Assembly (NCBI GenBank): GCA_002104905.1 | Contig: MCFE01000671.1 | Coordinates: 1 to 47,645, forward strand | Origin: Basidiobolus meristosporus CBS 931.73 | Taxonomy: Eukaryota > Basidiobolomycota > Basidiobolomycetes > Basidiobolales > Basidiobolaceae | Direction of reading: 5' to 3' | DNA length: 47,645 nt | Part shown: positions 1 through 11,003 of the stretch, piece after piece | Layout: each line of letters starts with the position of its first letter | How positions within the stretch are numbered: position 1 is the stretch's first letter | Program-made: the position numbers and the translations under genes | The notes under the pieces: generated by a model | Told to the model about the DNA's origin: nothing | Database searches by the model: none | What the model saw: the letters and a program-made list of their open reading frames with translations, nothing else

Positions 1-652
1 TTGGTATTGCCTTTAAAAGGTTTTTAGTATCTTCTTTGTTAGTTATTATTGTGTATTAAGTCATTTTCTTCTTCCTTCTTGTTTGCCCTTGATTTTCTGA
101 ATTCTTCATCCAGAAGCCTTCCTTATACATAATATAAGGTCAAATCTTCAGTCCTGCACTCTAGGTTGAAACAAGACCCTGAAACTGGTCTGTCAGGCTA
201 TTCAGGATGGTGACTACTACATCTTCATCAGTAGTTTGTATGCTGACAATTTCCATCCCATGTTACAGCAGGGTAATTCTATTAATAAGATTTATTATTT
301 CCTCTCCTCACAGCAGCTTTGTAGCAAAGAATTTTTGTCTAGGATGCATCCTCCTGGAAGCTTGACATGACTGGTAGGCATCTTCTAGTGCCTTCCTGGC
401 ATTCTTTGCCATATTCCATTTGAGCGTTGAATTAGCAATTTGTCTTTGACATTAAGGCAATTGCTATTGAAGTCACTTTGTTCTTTCTTCTGGTACTTTA
501 AGGATTCCTCTCCCATGTTTTTAGGAGGGCATTCTTCTCCCATGACAGTATCTTAAAGGCCCCTTTGTTATAGCAGCATCTTCATCTTCATCTTCACCTT
601 CCACACTTGGTAGTTAGATCCATCCAACTTTTAAGCAGAGGGAAAAGTTCCA
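1..652 (-). pseudogene. Copia-B0 gag fragment
   Basis: Read on the minus strand this matches the gag of Copia-B4 (43217-43828) almost throughout: the K(V/L)DGS-type N-terminal stretch near 610-640, then the 'dedvvvtilnsl' helix region near 180-230. Gag forms the particle that packages element RNA. Several stops and small indels break the frame. The rest of its N-terminus, PBS and 5' LTR lie at 15798-16031, beyond the Copia-A1 insertion, and GTAAT is duplicated at the break (653-657 and 15793-15797). The fragment runs off the left edge of the window. Confidence 0.8.
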
Positions 653-657
653 GTAAT

Positions 658-1026
658 TGTTGAAATATTGGACTATTTGGTATCATTCTGCAGCTAAAAA
701 TTTACTTAGCAATTCTGAACTAGTCTTGGTCACTGTGGGACTATTTTACAGCTCTAACTTTGCCACTTTCTCCAGATCTATGATCTTATGATTATTCCCC
801 TATAGTCAGGATCAAATTAGCACTAATACTAACTATTATGTACTAACCCTGAAACTGTTACAGAATGCTCCTGAATGTTGAGAAGCCCTCCTTACTTAGT
901 GTTACAGCAGTATTACTTCTACAAAGGTATAAATACAGAGCTTCTTTACTAAAAAACAACAGTTCAACTATTATCACTATTTCTTGATAAGTTCCTTATA
1001 TCCAAATCACTTCTTAAGTTGCAACA
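658..1026 (+). repeat. Copia-A1 5' LTR
   Basis: It starts TGTTGAAATATTGGAC and ends AATTGCAACA-like (here AGTTGCAACA), with TG...CA termini. A likely TATA region (GGTATAAATAC) lies near 926-936. It matches 15424-15792, 37211-37578 and 41037-41405 end to end. Confidence 0.93.
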
Positions 1027-1045
1027 GGTTATAAGCCCCAATTGC
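1027..1045 (+). other. Copia-A1 primer-binding site
   Basis: GGTTATAAGCCCC directly follows the LTR. It differs by one base from GGTTATGAGCCC, the complement of the anticodon stem-loop of initiator tRNA-Met (anticodon CAU). Priming from a half-tRNA of this kind is known for Drosophila copia and yeast Ty5. Confidence 0.75.
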
Positions 1046-1062
1046 CTTAATCTATTCTAAAG

Positions 1063-2490
1063 ATGACTTCTACCAGCAAACAGAGCAACACAAACATCTT
1101 CCCTGTAAAGTAGAGGTTTGATGGACAGAACTACAGACTTTGGAGAATCAAGATGCAGATCTACCTTGAGGAAAGGAAGCTTTGGAATATAGTAACAGGA
1201 AAAGAAGTTGAGCCCAAAGGAACAGCAGAAGAAGTGGAGAAGTTTCAAGAGAAGGAAAGAAAGGCCTTTAATGCCTTATGTATCAATGTGCTAGATTCCT
1301 TCATTGGACAAATCCATGCCTCAAATACTGCCATAGCAGCATAGGAATCCTTAGAGAAGATCTTTAGAGCAAAGTCAGTATCAAACAAGCTTTATTGAAA
1401 ACAAAAGTTCTTCAACATGAGGAAGAAGCCAGATGATGACATGCTACAACTCATTACCAAAATGGAGACACTTGCAGAAGAACTTTACAGTATTAATGCT
1501 GGTGTAGATGATGAAGACAAGATACTCTGTCTGCTTTGCAGCCTACCAGACAAGTATGAGCCACTCATACTCTCTTTTGAGAGCAGAGAAGACAATTTGA
1601 CTTTAGACTATGTCAAAGGAAGACTTCTCCATGAAGACCTCAGACTCAATGATCAAGCAAAGAAAACTGAAGATAATGCTTTATTCAGCTCAGAAAGGCA
1701 CACAGAAAAGAGGGGAAAGCAACAAAACCAAAGAAAACCTGGTTGCTGCAACTATTGTAAAAAGCCAGGACACTGGGCAAAAGAATGCAAGAAGAAACAA
1801 GCAGACAAAAAACAGAAACTAGAGCAGGCAAACCATATAACTACTGATGTACAGTTATTTGTGACTGTACAAGAGAGTGCAAGTAACCAAAGTAATGAAT
1901 GGTATATTGACTCTGGAACCTCACAGCATATTTGTGGTATAAAGGAGTGGTTCAGCAACTTAAAGACTATTCCCGTAAGAAAGGTTTATCTGAGAGATAA
2001 CTCTGCTCTGGAAGCTACTGCAAGTGGGTCTATACAACTAAATATGAGCAATAGCTCAGGGGCAACAACAGCAAGACTCACTGACGTACTCTATGTACCT
2101 GGAATAGCTAAGAACCTACTCTCAGTCAGTAATGCAACTGCTCAAGGACTGCAATTTGTTTTTACTAAGATGAGCTGCTCAATATTGAGTGAGAATGGAC
2201 AAAAATTAACAAAAGTTAGCTTTGGGAATCAGAGATCACAATATATACATGTTACAAAGCAAGATCATTGTACCTGAGTATGTAAACATTGCTGAAACTG
2301 ATGAAACCAACTGGGAGATGTGGCATAGGAGGCTAGGACACATTGGGGAACAGAAAATGAGCCAATTGGTGAAAAATCAGCTTGTTTTGGGCCTAAAATA
2401 CTCAATTCCAATCAAATTTAATGTTTCTAAGGGATGTTCATATGACAAACAAGCTAGGCAACGTTTCAAGAGCTCAGAAGGCATCAATAC
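1063..2490 (+). pseudogene. Copia-A1 gag, protease and start of integrase
   Basis: The start ATG at 1063 was chosen because A3 has the same start at 37615. Stops: TAG at 1111 (codon 17), TAG at 1342 where A3 has TGG, and a TGA near 1395. A zinc knuckle CX2CX4HX4C (CNYCKKPGHWAKEC) lies near 1750-1790. The aspartic protease motif DSGTSQH lies near 1908-1925 and looks intact. A frameshift near 2210 precedes the HHCC zinc region of integrase (WHRRLGHI near 2318), where the first Cys of the second pair is Ser. The copy is then cut by Gypsy-1. Confidence 0.88.
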
Positions 2491-2860
2491 TGTGGGTTAT
2501 CACTGACTGTACTTGGTGAGTGGGAGAGCTTGTAGGTCAAGTCAGTACCACTTGGTTCAGAATAGCTTCCAATAGAAGGTAGCAAGGTAATAAAGACTTG
2601 TGTTTATTCTGTCCAAATCCCCTTCACCTGGTTCAATTGGGTACATATATATATCACTTGGGGGGGCTTAGATAATAGACAATGTGTTATAAAATAGGGG
2701 TGTGAACACCTTCCTGTTATGGTAAGTGTTCTAACTAGATAAGGGCAGGGATAGGAGGGAGGGTGCATGGGGGAATCATAGGGAGGATACTGGGGGACTT
2801 TGGGTAGGACTCTGGGTAGAACTCTTGGGCAAAGAGTGGGTACTGCATTTAGTACTCACA
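2491..2860 (-). repeat. Gypsy-1 3' LTR
   Basis: 370 bp. In the coding sense it starts TGTGAGTACTA and ends ATAACCCACA. It matches 12346-12930 once the MITE there is removed, with a scatter of substitutions. A TATTTTATAAC box and an AATAAA motif lie on the coding strand. The first 25 bp can fold back on themselves. Confidence 0.92.
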
Positions 2861-2879
2861 TATCCTGGGGGTTAAGAGG

Positions 2880-4200
2880 GAGCTTTGTCCTTGAAGTTCT
2901 TTGACTAACTCACTTCTCCAGGATTAATTTTGTTCACAGAGCATGGGGAGTCACCATAGTACCATTGCTGGTTGTCACTTGCAAGGGGGTTGTGGGCAAA
3001 TACCTGATACCATTTGGCGGCAGAGTGGGGTGCGGCTTGCATTGCTCAAGGGATATATTCCACAGAGCCAAATAGTTGGCAAACCATAGGGTTCTGGGTA
3101 AGTTCCTGGGGAGGGTTGGAGAACAAGAAAAGGTGCAATAGCGCAATAAAGTCTTGCTTCTTTATCTTGCAAATGTTGTTGGGGCTTGTCCTTTTTGTGT
3201 TCTATATGATGGTAGGGGACCTTTCAAGAGGGCATACACTTGGTTGGCAGTCACCCATTGTCAATAACAAGTTTTTGCTTCTTCCAAGATGTATCGTAGT
3301 TCTTCCATAGAAACTGTGGCACAATTGAGGCACTTTTATACTTGCCTTATGGTTTCTACAGAGTCTGTGGTGGTTTCTTTGGCTTCTTGGAGTTGGACTT
3401 TGTACTGGTTCCTGAGTTGTCCTATGGTAAACCACTGTAATAGTTGTAACACAGCACCTCAGTGGATTGCATGGGTTAACTGGCTGGTGTATTAAATCCG
3501 TTTGCATATCTTCTCTAAGATGGTTCCTTCTTAGAAATGCAGTTTGAGATGTTTGCAATTTCTTGGAGGAGTCCTTCAATTGGGAGTTCTACTTCTGGTG
3601 CTCTTGTGGCTTGTACTAGGTCTGTGTATACCTCAACAACCATGGTATCTATTGATAGCAAGTGTGCAACAAAACAGGGGGGCTCTCCAGGTCTTGTGAG
3701 GGCACAACAGTTGATTCCTTGTGTCTTCTGTCTGACTGTGTCCAGTATGGATACAGGAATCAGTATGGCATCCTTCTCCTTAATGATCAAGGAACCTCCT
3801 CTTAGGTGGTACACAGTCTTCTTGGGTAGTATCTCCATGCTTTGTATTGGCATAGGTAATTTGTCTTGTCCCTTGCTGATTGTGTCTTGTATTAATGTGA
3901 CTGCTCCAGCAAACAATTCTTCATAGGTGGCTCTTGTTGCATGTAACACTCACACCATATCTCTCAACACTTGCAGGTCAGTTTTGTTTTTGATATCATC
4001 TTGGTTCTTGCTGGTGGGAGGGTATTGCCAATATTGGGTGAACTGTTTCCTTTGTTGCTTTCCATATGCATTCTTTTGTTCTCCCCTTTGGGCAAACTTC
4101 CTTGCGCATATCATTTGTACCTTTATTGACTAAAATCTCTTCTAATAAACTTTGTATGTATCCTGTGTCTTCCTCTATCCTTGTTCCTGATAATTGTTTA
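2880..4200 (-). pseudogene. Extra coding region downstream of Gypsy-1 integrase, function unknown
   Basis: Between the integrase end and the 3' LTR lies about 1.3 kb with coding character. The clearest piece is a 144-codon open frame at 3515-3949, rich in acidic and aliphatic residues, ending ISNCISKKEPS. Other pieces are 3996-4205 and a tail near 2925-3035 containing WYYGDSPCSVNKINPGEVS. Frames shift between pieces. The position is where env-like genes sit in errantiviruses, but I see no clear signal peptide or membrane segment. It could also be a captured host fragment or a third ORF of another kind. I do not recognise it. Confidence 0.45.
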
Positions 4201-4201
4201 A

Positions 4202-4979
4202 TCACACTTTGGTTTCAGTGATGATTGGTGGATCATCATGAAACAGTTTCAGATGGGCTGGCGCTACGTTGCTGATTGTCTTATTGCTCAGGGTGATGGT
4301 GTACTTTGGTCCATGGTCCAAACTAATAACGGTGCAAGGGCCAATCCATTGAGGTGTAAATTGTGGGCAAAACTTGAGGCCTGCAACAGTTTGATTGTAC
4401 CACACTTTATTGCCTGGTTTTTACTTTTGTCCTGTTAGTTTCTCCTTTTTGGGTGGAGGGGGAAGGTGCTTGTCAACATTTTTGAATACTTTTATGTATA
4501 GGTGGGCAATATGGTGCATCAACCTTTCTACATAGTTGTTATGTGTTGTCAAGGGGACACCTTCCATTGTCAATCCAGCTTCTTCACGCCACTTGGGCCT
4601 TTGTCCATACAGAACTTTGTACAGGGAGAAACCTGCTGTTTTATTTGGTATCATACGCATTGCTAGGAGTGTCAGTGGGAGTAGCTTGGCCCATGATTGG
4701 GGATGTTCCCAGTGGAGCTTCTCTAGTATGTGGCAAGACATCTGGTTCATCCTCTTGGTTAATCCATTGGTCTGGGGGTGATATGCGGTTGTGAAGACCT
4801 GTTTCACACCCATCATTTCACACAAATGGGCCATGGTGTTGTTCAGGAAGGAGCCACCATTGTTGGACAGGAGTATCTGAGGATATCTGTGCCAGCAGAT
4901 GAGGTGTTCTAGAATGAATTGGGCGGTTGTCTTCTGGTCTTTATTTCAGACAGCTTGGGCTTCTACCCACTTTGAGAAA
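4202..4979 (-). pseudogene. Gypsy-1 integrase, C-terminal half
   Basis: Starting at the Harbinger-1 junction the minus strand reads YFSKWVEAQAV, then the block with YHPQTNG near 4780 that normally carries the catalytic Glu; here the motif is NGLTKRMN, with Glu replaced. The GPY/F-like module follows (IGPCTV at about 4330, ending AHLKLFHDD near 4240). A stop in the first 40 codons and a shift near 4420 break it. No chromodomain is seen. Confidence 0.82.
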
Positions 4980-5075
4980 TAGACTTGTTCCGTTGGATAG
5001 TGCCACATAGTGCCAGCCTGCTTATGGTGCCAGATTGTTCTGGCACTCTACGGCACTATCTGGCACTATAATTTC
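4980..5075. repeat. Harbinger-1 left terminal and subterminal repeats
   Basis: After the 12-bp TIR come three direct GTGCC units (near 4999, 5010 and 5028) and then three inverted GGCAC units (near 5041-5065). Such subterminal arrays are typical transposase-binding sites in DNA transposons. That role is inferred here. Confidence 0.6.
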
Positions 5076-5162
5076 TACCATGATGCCAGTGGTATGATAC
5101 AGTTACTGGTAATTTACTCAATCTTACTTATGTTGCTCAGAATAGTGCTTTCCTTGCTTTAT

Positions 5163-6046
5163 TTACTCTTCATAATGCTCCAGACACATTTCTCTCAGTG
5201 GATGTCTTCTTGTATCAACATACTGTGCATTAATAAGTATCTTAACTATTTTACCTATTCTGCTGTTTTCTCCTATATATGACTTTCCTCTGTATTTACC
5301 TGCCAATATGCTGAATCTCTTCAGATATCCAAATGTGTGCTCTACCCTCACTCTGAAATGATTAAATATCTCATTGTAGAGCTTCTGCTTCCTGCTAAGC
5401 ACACCATTCCTTGGCTTCCTATAAGCTTTAATACATCCTAATCTCTGACAATCCTCTCCTATATAGGCTAAGTCTGCCATACATTTCTCCCCTCTACTGA
5501 ATTCAGGATGATTCTCTACCCAGAGTGCTTTGTCATGCCTACTTCCAGCAAATGGCCCACTAAACCAGACGATGTTACCCTCAATGTCAGACAGTGCTTG
5601 AAACTTCACACAGTGTGCCTTGTACTTGCCAGAATAAAACTGCCTCTGCCCTCTAGAAGGTCTGTTAATCCTCACTGGGAAGGTATCCAAAATACTCCTG
5701 ATATGGAACCTGTTGCTGAACACTCTGGGATATGGAAGTCAATTGGAGCTTCTGAACCTAGTATTTCAAGCTTGCTCTAAGTCATTCATACCCTCTGCAA
5801 GGTGGTTCTCATTGCTGTCAGCTGGGAATGAAAGCTTCTAGGACTTTTGTTGCCATGGATGGGGGGATGAAACCTTGCAGGGCAATAGTTCTTGTAATAG
5901 CAGAGAAGCTTGACAAGGGATCTCCTTGAGTAGATTGGGGTTGATGGTCCACAGTACTTGGAATAGATCTCCTCTAGTGTGTCAACAGGAAATCCAGTGG
6001 TAGTGATGGGATTGATGAGAAAAGACCATTCAGATGAGTTAGTCAT
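5163..6046 (-). pseudogene. Harbinger-1 DDE transposase
   Basis: It begins MTNSSEWSF at 6046 and ends before TAA at 5163, about 294 codons, slightly short for HARBI1-like transposases. DDE motifs are visible: LDTFPVRI (first Asp), GSRHDKALW (second Asp) and VEHTFGYLKRF (Glu). Damage: a 1-nt loss near 5797 relative to Harbinger-2, a TGA near 5775 where Harbinger-2 has TGG, and a TGA at 5739-5741 shared with Harbinger-2. The catalytic half (5163-5723) is open. It would excise and reinsert the element in the nucleus. Confidence 0.87.
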
Positions 6047-6405
6047 ATTAAAATTGGTGGAGGATTGTATAAAGGCGGTTTGAATTGATTTGGCATGATC
6101 CGCGTTATTTATCTGATTTTTAATACATTATGGTTAAATCTCCATCAATTGCCATGTATCCCATCATTATGTCTCAAAAATCATCCGCAAACAATGCCTT
6201 GGTACATTTATTGATGCTTTAATCATAGGTCTATAATCAAATAGGAAATCTGCGATTGATCTGATCTGATCCGTGTCAACGCGATTTAAGATGCATCATG
6301 CATAATATATGGAAAATTCAACAATCACATTAGTTTTCATATATATTTCATATAAGACCAGGTTGATGCCAATATACTGCTGTATAAGTATCCAAATCCG
6401 TTGCT

Positions 6406-8446
6406 ATGGTCCCCATACCAAGCCTCAACTCATCTTTAGTACAACCCAGACAAAACCCATCCCCCAGCTCACAAGCACGGTCCGGTGTGGTAGGGTATAC
6501 ATACCTCCCACAGACAAGTTTATTCATATAGTCATTATGATATACTTATCCATATTTTATCTTATCAGTATTATCCCATTCTTCTTTTGCCCATATTATC
6601 AGTATTATCCCCATATGATGTTTACCCTGATTAGTTATTAGCATTAGTTATCCCAGATGTTATTCAGCTTTGTGATCAGTAGATATATCTATATAAGGCA
6701 AGTACCCGCGTCAGTACCCGTGACACATGACCTAGGTCTGTGTTACCATCTCTACCATTTCAATACCATATATGGTATTTCTATGTTGCACAGGTTTCAG
6801 ACTACTGATTCCTGATTGGTTGAGAGTGCTGTGCCTTTTAGAACCTTCCAGGACATTCTTGGCATATTTTTAGCACATAGTGATGTCATCAAGAATTCCA
6901 CTGATACCTAGAATCTTCTAGAACCTTGTCATTAGTAATCACTTGGCAATCAGGAAAAGTATTTAAGGGAAAGCAATCCCTCATCAATAAATCATCCCTT
7001 CTATCAGTAACACTTCTTCCTTATTGATTAGCAGTTGATCACTGCACCTGCCTTCAACAGTACATCTCAGACCTGCCATCAAGGAGCTTTTCAGGGTAGT
7101 GCACAAGACACATAGAGGCCTTTGGAGACACTTGGAGCACCTAGGAAGCTAGAGAAGCAGGAGCTTTTACCATAGTAACATATTGACAAAGACACCAGCA
7201 GTTTAGACACAGAGGTTATTGCACCCATCAGACACCTCACACACCTTGAGTTGTGTAGCTTCTCCCAGGAGTACCTCTACACCACCACACCGGACCGGAA
7301 AAGTTGATGTTGGATCCATTTGAGTTCTTGCCAAATGATTTTAGTATGGCCCAAGTGTCTATGATGAGCCTTCATACAGATATTTGGGCACTACTGATTA
7401 ATCTAGCAGAACTAGATACCTCAGAGAGTCAACAAAGATAGAAGAATTTGAGTAGAAAGCTGTGGCATGAGTTCTACATCAAGATGCCAGCCAATGTATG
7501 TAAAAAGATATATAACAAGACAAGTATTGAAATAAAGAATGAGCTGAGAGTGAGGGGGTTTGATAAAGAAGCCACATGGGAGCAATTTCACGTGCAATTT
7601 GCACAGTACAGGCCGGACGCGTCCGTTTGTGCCTCAACTTTGGGAACCAAAGAGATTTTGAATGAGTTTTTGCCTCAAATGACTAATGTACTACGTGATA
7701 TATTAGTAGAGCTAAGTGGCTTCCAAGAGCAATATACACAGGACTCATCCAGGCAACAGCTCCAAAGTATCAGACAGAGGGTAAGCAACTACCTTGAGGA
7801 ATCAGATGGTGAGCTTCAGGAGGAAGAATACAGACCACAAGCAACATTGTCCAGATTGCGCTAGCACACCTCGCTGGATTCCCTACCATCTCTTGCAACC
7901 ACAGCACGCTGGCGCATGTCAGTCCAGAGTATGCCAACACCCTTTACCAGAACGCCCCGCATTGAGTTGACGCGCACGCTTCAGAGCATAACTACGAGAA
8001 CTTGCCAAACTGCTCATTTAGACACAAGTCCGTTGGAGCAGACTGAGTTGCGTCAACTTGCAGCATCACATCAAACTCAGCCAAGGGCCATCTCAACACG
8101 TCAAGGTGTGCCTGCACGTGCTGTTTTGCCTGACCATCAGCAAGTTACTTCTGGTGAACTGACTGATGATGACCAACATGAAGTGCCTCAACCACTGGAG
8201 CCCTTGGCAAGTAAAAGAACGCGTCAGCCCATGGCACTACAGGCCGGTTCAGTTGGTTCAGTCAAAGCAATTCAGCATGGCCAAGCTGTAGCATTGCACT
8301 CATCAACTAGGAGGCAAAATACTGACTACAAATACACAAGTAGCCAAGATGATAGTCAGCCAGGAAGTAGTATAGGTGTGCAAAGTGAGCCACTACCAAA
8401 TGCTTCAGTAGTAATCCCTGTGAGAAAAAAACCCAGGAGAAGATAA
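6406..8446 (+). pseudogene. Harbinger-1 second ORF (ORF2), split by a solo LTR
   Basis: ATG at 6406 corresponds to the start at 20512 in Harbinger-2. The solo LTR 6486-7289 splits the frame. Further stops are TAG at 7439 (TGG in Harbinger-2) and TAG at 7862 (also TAG in Harbinger-2, CAG in Harbinger-3). The N-terminal part (7290-7861) is Trp-rich and helical; the C-terminal part (7865-8446) is Ser/Thr/Gln-rich, low in complexity, and ends in the basic tail KKPRRR, a possible nuclear signal. PIF/Harbinger elements usually pair the transposase with a Myb/SANT DNA-binding protein. I cannot see a clear Myb repeat, so that role is only positional inference. Confidence 0.7.
6486..7289 (+). repeat. 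Solo LTR-1 inside Harbinger-1 ORF2
   Basis: 804 bp, starting TGTGGTAGGG and ending CACCACA, flanked by CCGG at 6482-6485 and 7290-7293. The uninterrupted site is present in Harbinger-2 near 20430. It has a TATTTAAGG box near 6960 and AATAAATC downstream. The first 27 bp form a near-perfect foldback. No internal coding region is present, so it is a solo LTR. A relative lies at 9309-9810. Confidence 0.82.
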
Positions 8447-9189
8447 TGCAATCACTTTGAATTGCTCAAATTCTTAATGATCCTGACAACCCATTTTTTT
8501 TGCAATCCAAATCAAGCCATCGCAAATCAGTGATCATCAAATTTTTGATATAAGTAATATCAAAGTTGTCTCACATTTGAGACAGAACCCCTATAAATAA
8601 ACACTGTGCATATATATACGTCATCTATAATACCAGTGCAGCTATTGGATCTGTTTTGCACCTACACAATTGCTTGCGTGCTGGCTATGACACCTTGTCC
8701 AATCACTAGGATCAGGGATTTATTTGCTCAATGAGCAAAATGGGATATTTGATGGCAAATCAGGTAGCTTTTTTAGCAGTCAATGAGCCAATTGGGGGCT
8801 GCCAGCTTCAGGATACTTTTGGACCAATTAACCACCGAAATACCGTCCAATTGGAGTGAGGGTAACCAAAATGGTAAGTATCAGTGTAGTTTATAATGTG
8901 ATACACATTTATTTCCATTTACATTAAAGAAACATATCCAATACCGGATTTTACCTGCCATAATAGAGGTATCCAATTGCGCACGTGATGCAAACATTAC
9001 AAGTTGGCGCAATCATCCGTGCCAACCTCATTGTGTCAGATTGTGCCATAGTGTGCGAGATTGTCCCGCATAGTGCAAAATTGTCCAAGAACAATCCTTC
9101 CTTCTGGTAGCCATAATATCATGCCCAATTGTTCTTTACAACCGCAGATTGCGCCGCACGCCCTGGTACGGTACAATGGAACAAGTCTA
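8447..9189. other. Non-coding right arm of Harbinger-1
   Basis: No gene is seen in these 740 bp. The stretch 8447-8840 recurs in Harbinger-2 (18861-19249). The stretch 8870-9189 recurs in Harbinger-3 (23377-23700). It has TTGTGCC/GTGC-type motifs near 9030-9095 and ends in the right TIR. Confidence 0.75.
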
Positions 9190-9308
9190 ATAATTGGTAG
9201 CAATTACTATGTATTGTTTTCCTAAAGGGGCCAACAAAGTCAATCCCTACCCAATGGAGGGGTAGGTCAAGCGGTATTGGTGCGGTTGTCCCTATCTTCT
9301 GACTCCGG
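9190..9308 (-). pseudogene. Gypsy-1 integrase, start of catalytic core
   Basis: The minus strand reads HWVGIDFVGPF, the first catalytic Asp block of a Ty3 integrase, and runs into the Harbinger-1 TIR at 9189. It continues as YFSKWVEAQ at 4979. The upstream zinc finger is missing, lost with the right part of solo LTR-2. Confidence 0.85.
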
Positions 9309-9810
9309 TGTAGTGGGGTGACAGTGACACCCACTGACAGATGTACTAATTCCCATATTTTCTACTTCACTGTATCACTACTGCACTTATTTTAGTTTTA
9401 TCCCATTTGTCTTACCTGATCAGTACTATCCCACAAGCCGGTTGACTATCTCACCTGCTTACCTTATTGCATAAGTTACCCCTCACTTTATGTAAGATTA
9501 CTAGCTATAAGTACTTCTATATTAGGCAAGTACCCGCGCCAGTACCTGTGACACACAATCAACCCATGTCACCATCCCTACCATATATGGTATCCCTATG
9601 TTACACAGGTTTCAGAATACTGACTCCTGATTGGTTGGATGTGCTGTGCCTCTTAGAACCTTCCAGCACCTACTTGGAACATTCTTAGGTTATTCTGATG
9701 TCATTAAGATTTCTACTGATATCCGGGACCTTCTGGAATACCATTATTAGAAATCACTTAGCCAGTGAGAAAAGTATATAAGGGAGGCTATCCCTTAACA
9801 ATAAATCATA
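9309..9810 (+). repeat. Solo LTR-2, truncated
   Basis: It starts TGTAGTGGGGTGAC and aligns with solo LTR-1 through the shared blocks AGGCAAGTACCCGCG, ACCATATATGGTAT and CTGATTGGTTG to AATAAATCAT. It lacks the last ~280 bp of LTR-1. The left flank is CTCCGG, again CCGG. One deletion seems to have removed its end together with the RNase H to integrase join of Gypsy-1. Confidence 0.78.
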
Positions 9811-10922
9811 ACCAATTGGGTGGAATTTGCCGGGTTGGTGGTTTTGTCCCAGTACGGTGCCTATACCAGTGAGACTTCCATCACAGTTAATAAAAAATCT
9901 TGCATCCCAATTGGGAAAATGTAACACTGGCAGTGATGTCAGGGAATGTTTCAGCTGATTGAATGCTCTCTTTTGAGGCTCCAACCGTACAAAACACTGG
10001 CCTTTTTGCGTTAACTTGTATAGGGGGGCAGCTATTGTTGCAAAGTTTATGACAAAGCGGCAATAGTAGCCAGCCAATCCTAGGAATCCCAACACTGCAT
10101 TAATATCCTTTGGTGCGGATGTATCTTGAATGGCTTTCAGGAGTGAAGTAGATGGGTATATTCCATCTGCCAAGATCTTGTGGCCTAGGAACAACAATTT
10201 TTTATACAGGAAATGTCACTTCTTGGGATGTAGTTTGAGTTGGTTCTCATGGAGGGCTGTCAGGATATGTTGCATGTTGTGTATATGTTCTTCTACATTG
10301 GGGGAATGTATTGTGATGTTGCTCAGATACACAAGAGCGCATTCCCATTGTAGATTTCCTAGCACCTTGTCAATCATCCTTTGGAATGTAGTTGGGGCAT
10401 TGCATAAGCCAAAGGGTAGTTGGTTCCATTTGTATAATCCAACCAATGTTATAAAGGTGGTTTTGGGTCAATCTTCCAGGGTTACTTCTACTTGCAATAC
10501 CCAGAGATTAAGTCAAGAGAGCTAAAATACTTAGCTCCAATTAATCTGTCCAACAGGTTGTCTATTTGAAGTAGTGGATACATGTCCTTCCTGGTGACGG
10601 CATTCAATTTTTGGTAGTCAATGTAAAAGCATTGCTTTCAGTCTTTCTTTGGGACTATCACTACAGGGGAGGCCCATGGGGACTGGCTCTCTGTAATGAT
10701 GTTGTATTTTAATAAAGTTCCAATTGTCTCTTTGATATAGTCCATGTCAATTTTTGAGTTCCTAAAGGCTTTCTGCTTGATGGGGTATTTGTTGGTGAGG
10801 TGGATTTGGTGATATACCCCAGGTATATGACCAATTACTTGGTTCTTAGAGAATACTTGGGCAAGCAGGCATATTCCTTCTAGGAACCTGTCTGGTAATG
10901 CAGGCAGTAGACCGAGGTCCAC
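9811..10922 (-). pseudogene. Gypsy-1 reverse transcriptase and RNase H
   Basis: Minus-strand blocks in order: SPWASPVVIVPKKD (10638-10690), FYIDYQKLNAVTRKD, SSLDLISGYW, LPFGLCNAPTTFQRM (about 10400), the catalytic box as YLSNI instead of YLDDI (10320), FLGHKI, then GLAGYYCRFV and the RNase H start near 9890-9830 (FINCDGSLTGIG). Stops and shifts occur near 10640, 10455 and 10205. Loss of both Asp in the catalytic box means no polymerase activity. RNase H is cut off at the solo LTR-2 deletion. Confidence 0.88.
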
Positions 10923-11003
10923 ATCTAGTATGGGGAGTTCTTCTTCTGGTTCCTTGTTTGTAGGTGGTCCTTGGTTGTTTCTGTCAACTTCCTTTAGGTT
11001 TAA

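Larger units (their letters stand above)
4980..9189. mobile_element. Harbinger-1, PIF/Harbinger DNA transposon inserted in Gypsy-1 integrase
   Basis: Perfect 12-bp terminal inverted repeats TAGACTTGTTCC bound it (4980-4991 and 9178-9189). It carries a minus-strand DDE transposase (5163-6046) and a plus-strand second ORF (6406-8446), the two-gene plan known for PIF/Harbinger. Without the solo LTR it is about 3.4 kb. The integrase reading frame continues on both sides. Flanks are GAGAAA and ATAATT, so the 3-bp duplication is blurred here. Relatives are Harbinger-2 and Harbinger-3. Confidence 0.88.

Noticed and set aside
2975-3310. Overlapping open frames on both strands at 2975-3310
   Set aside because: The plus-strand frame is a shadow of the degenerate minus-strand region after the Gypsy-1 integrase. 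No motif supports it.
6309-6641. 110-codon frame with many Ile and Tyr residues
   Set aside because: It spans the Harbinger intergenic region and then crosses into solo LTR-1, so it is chance.
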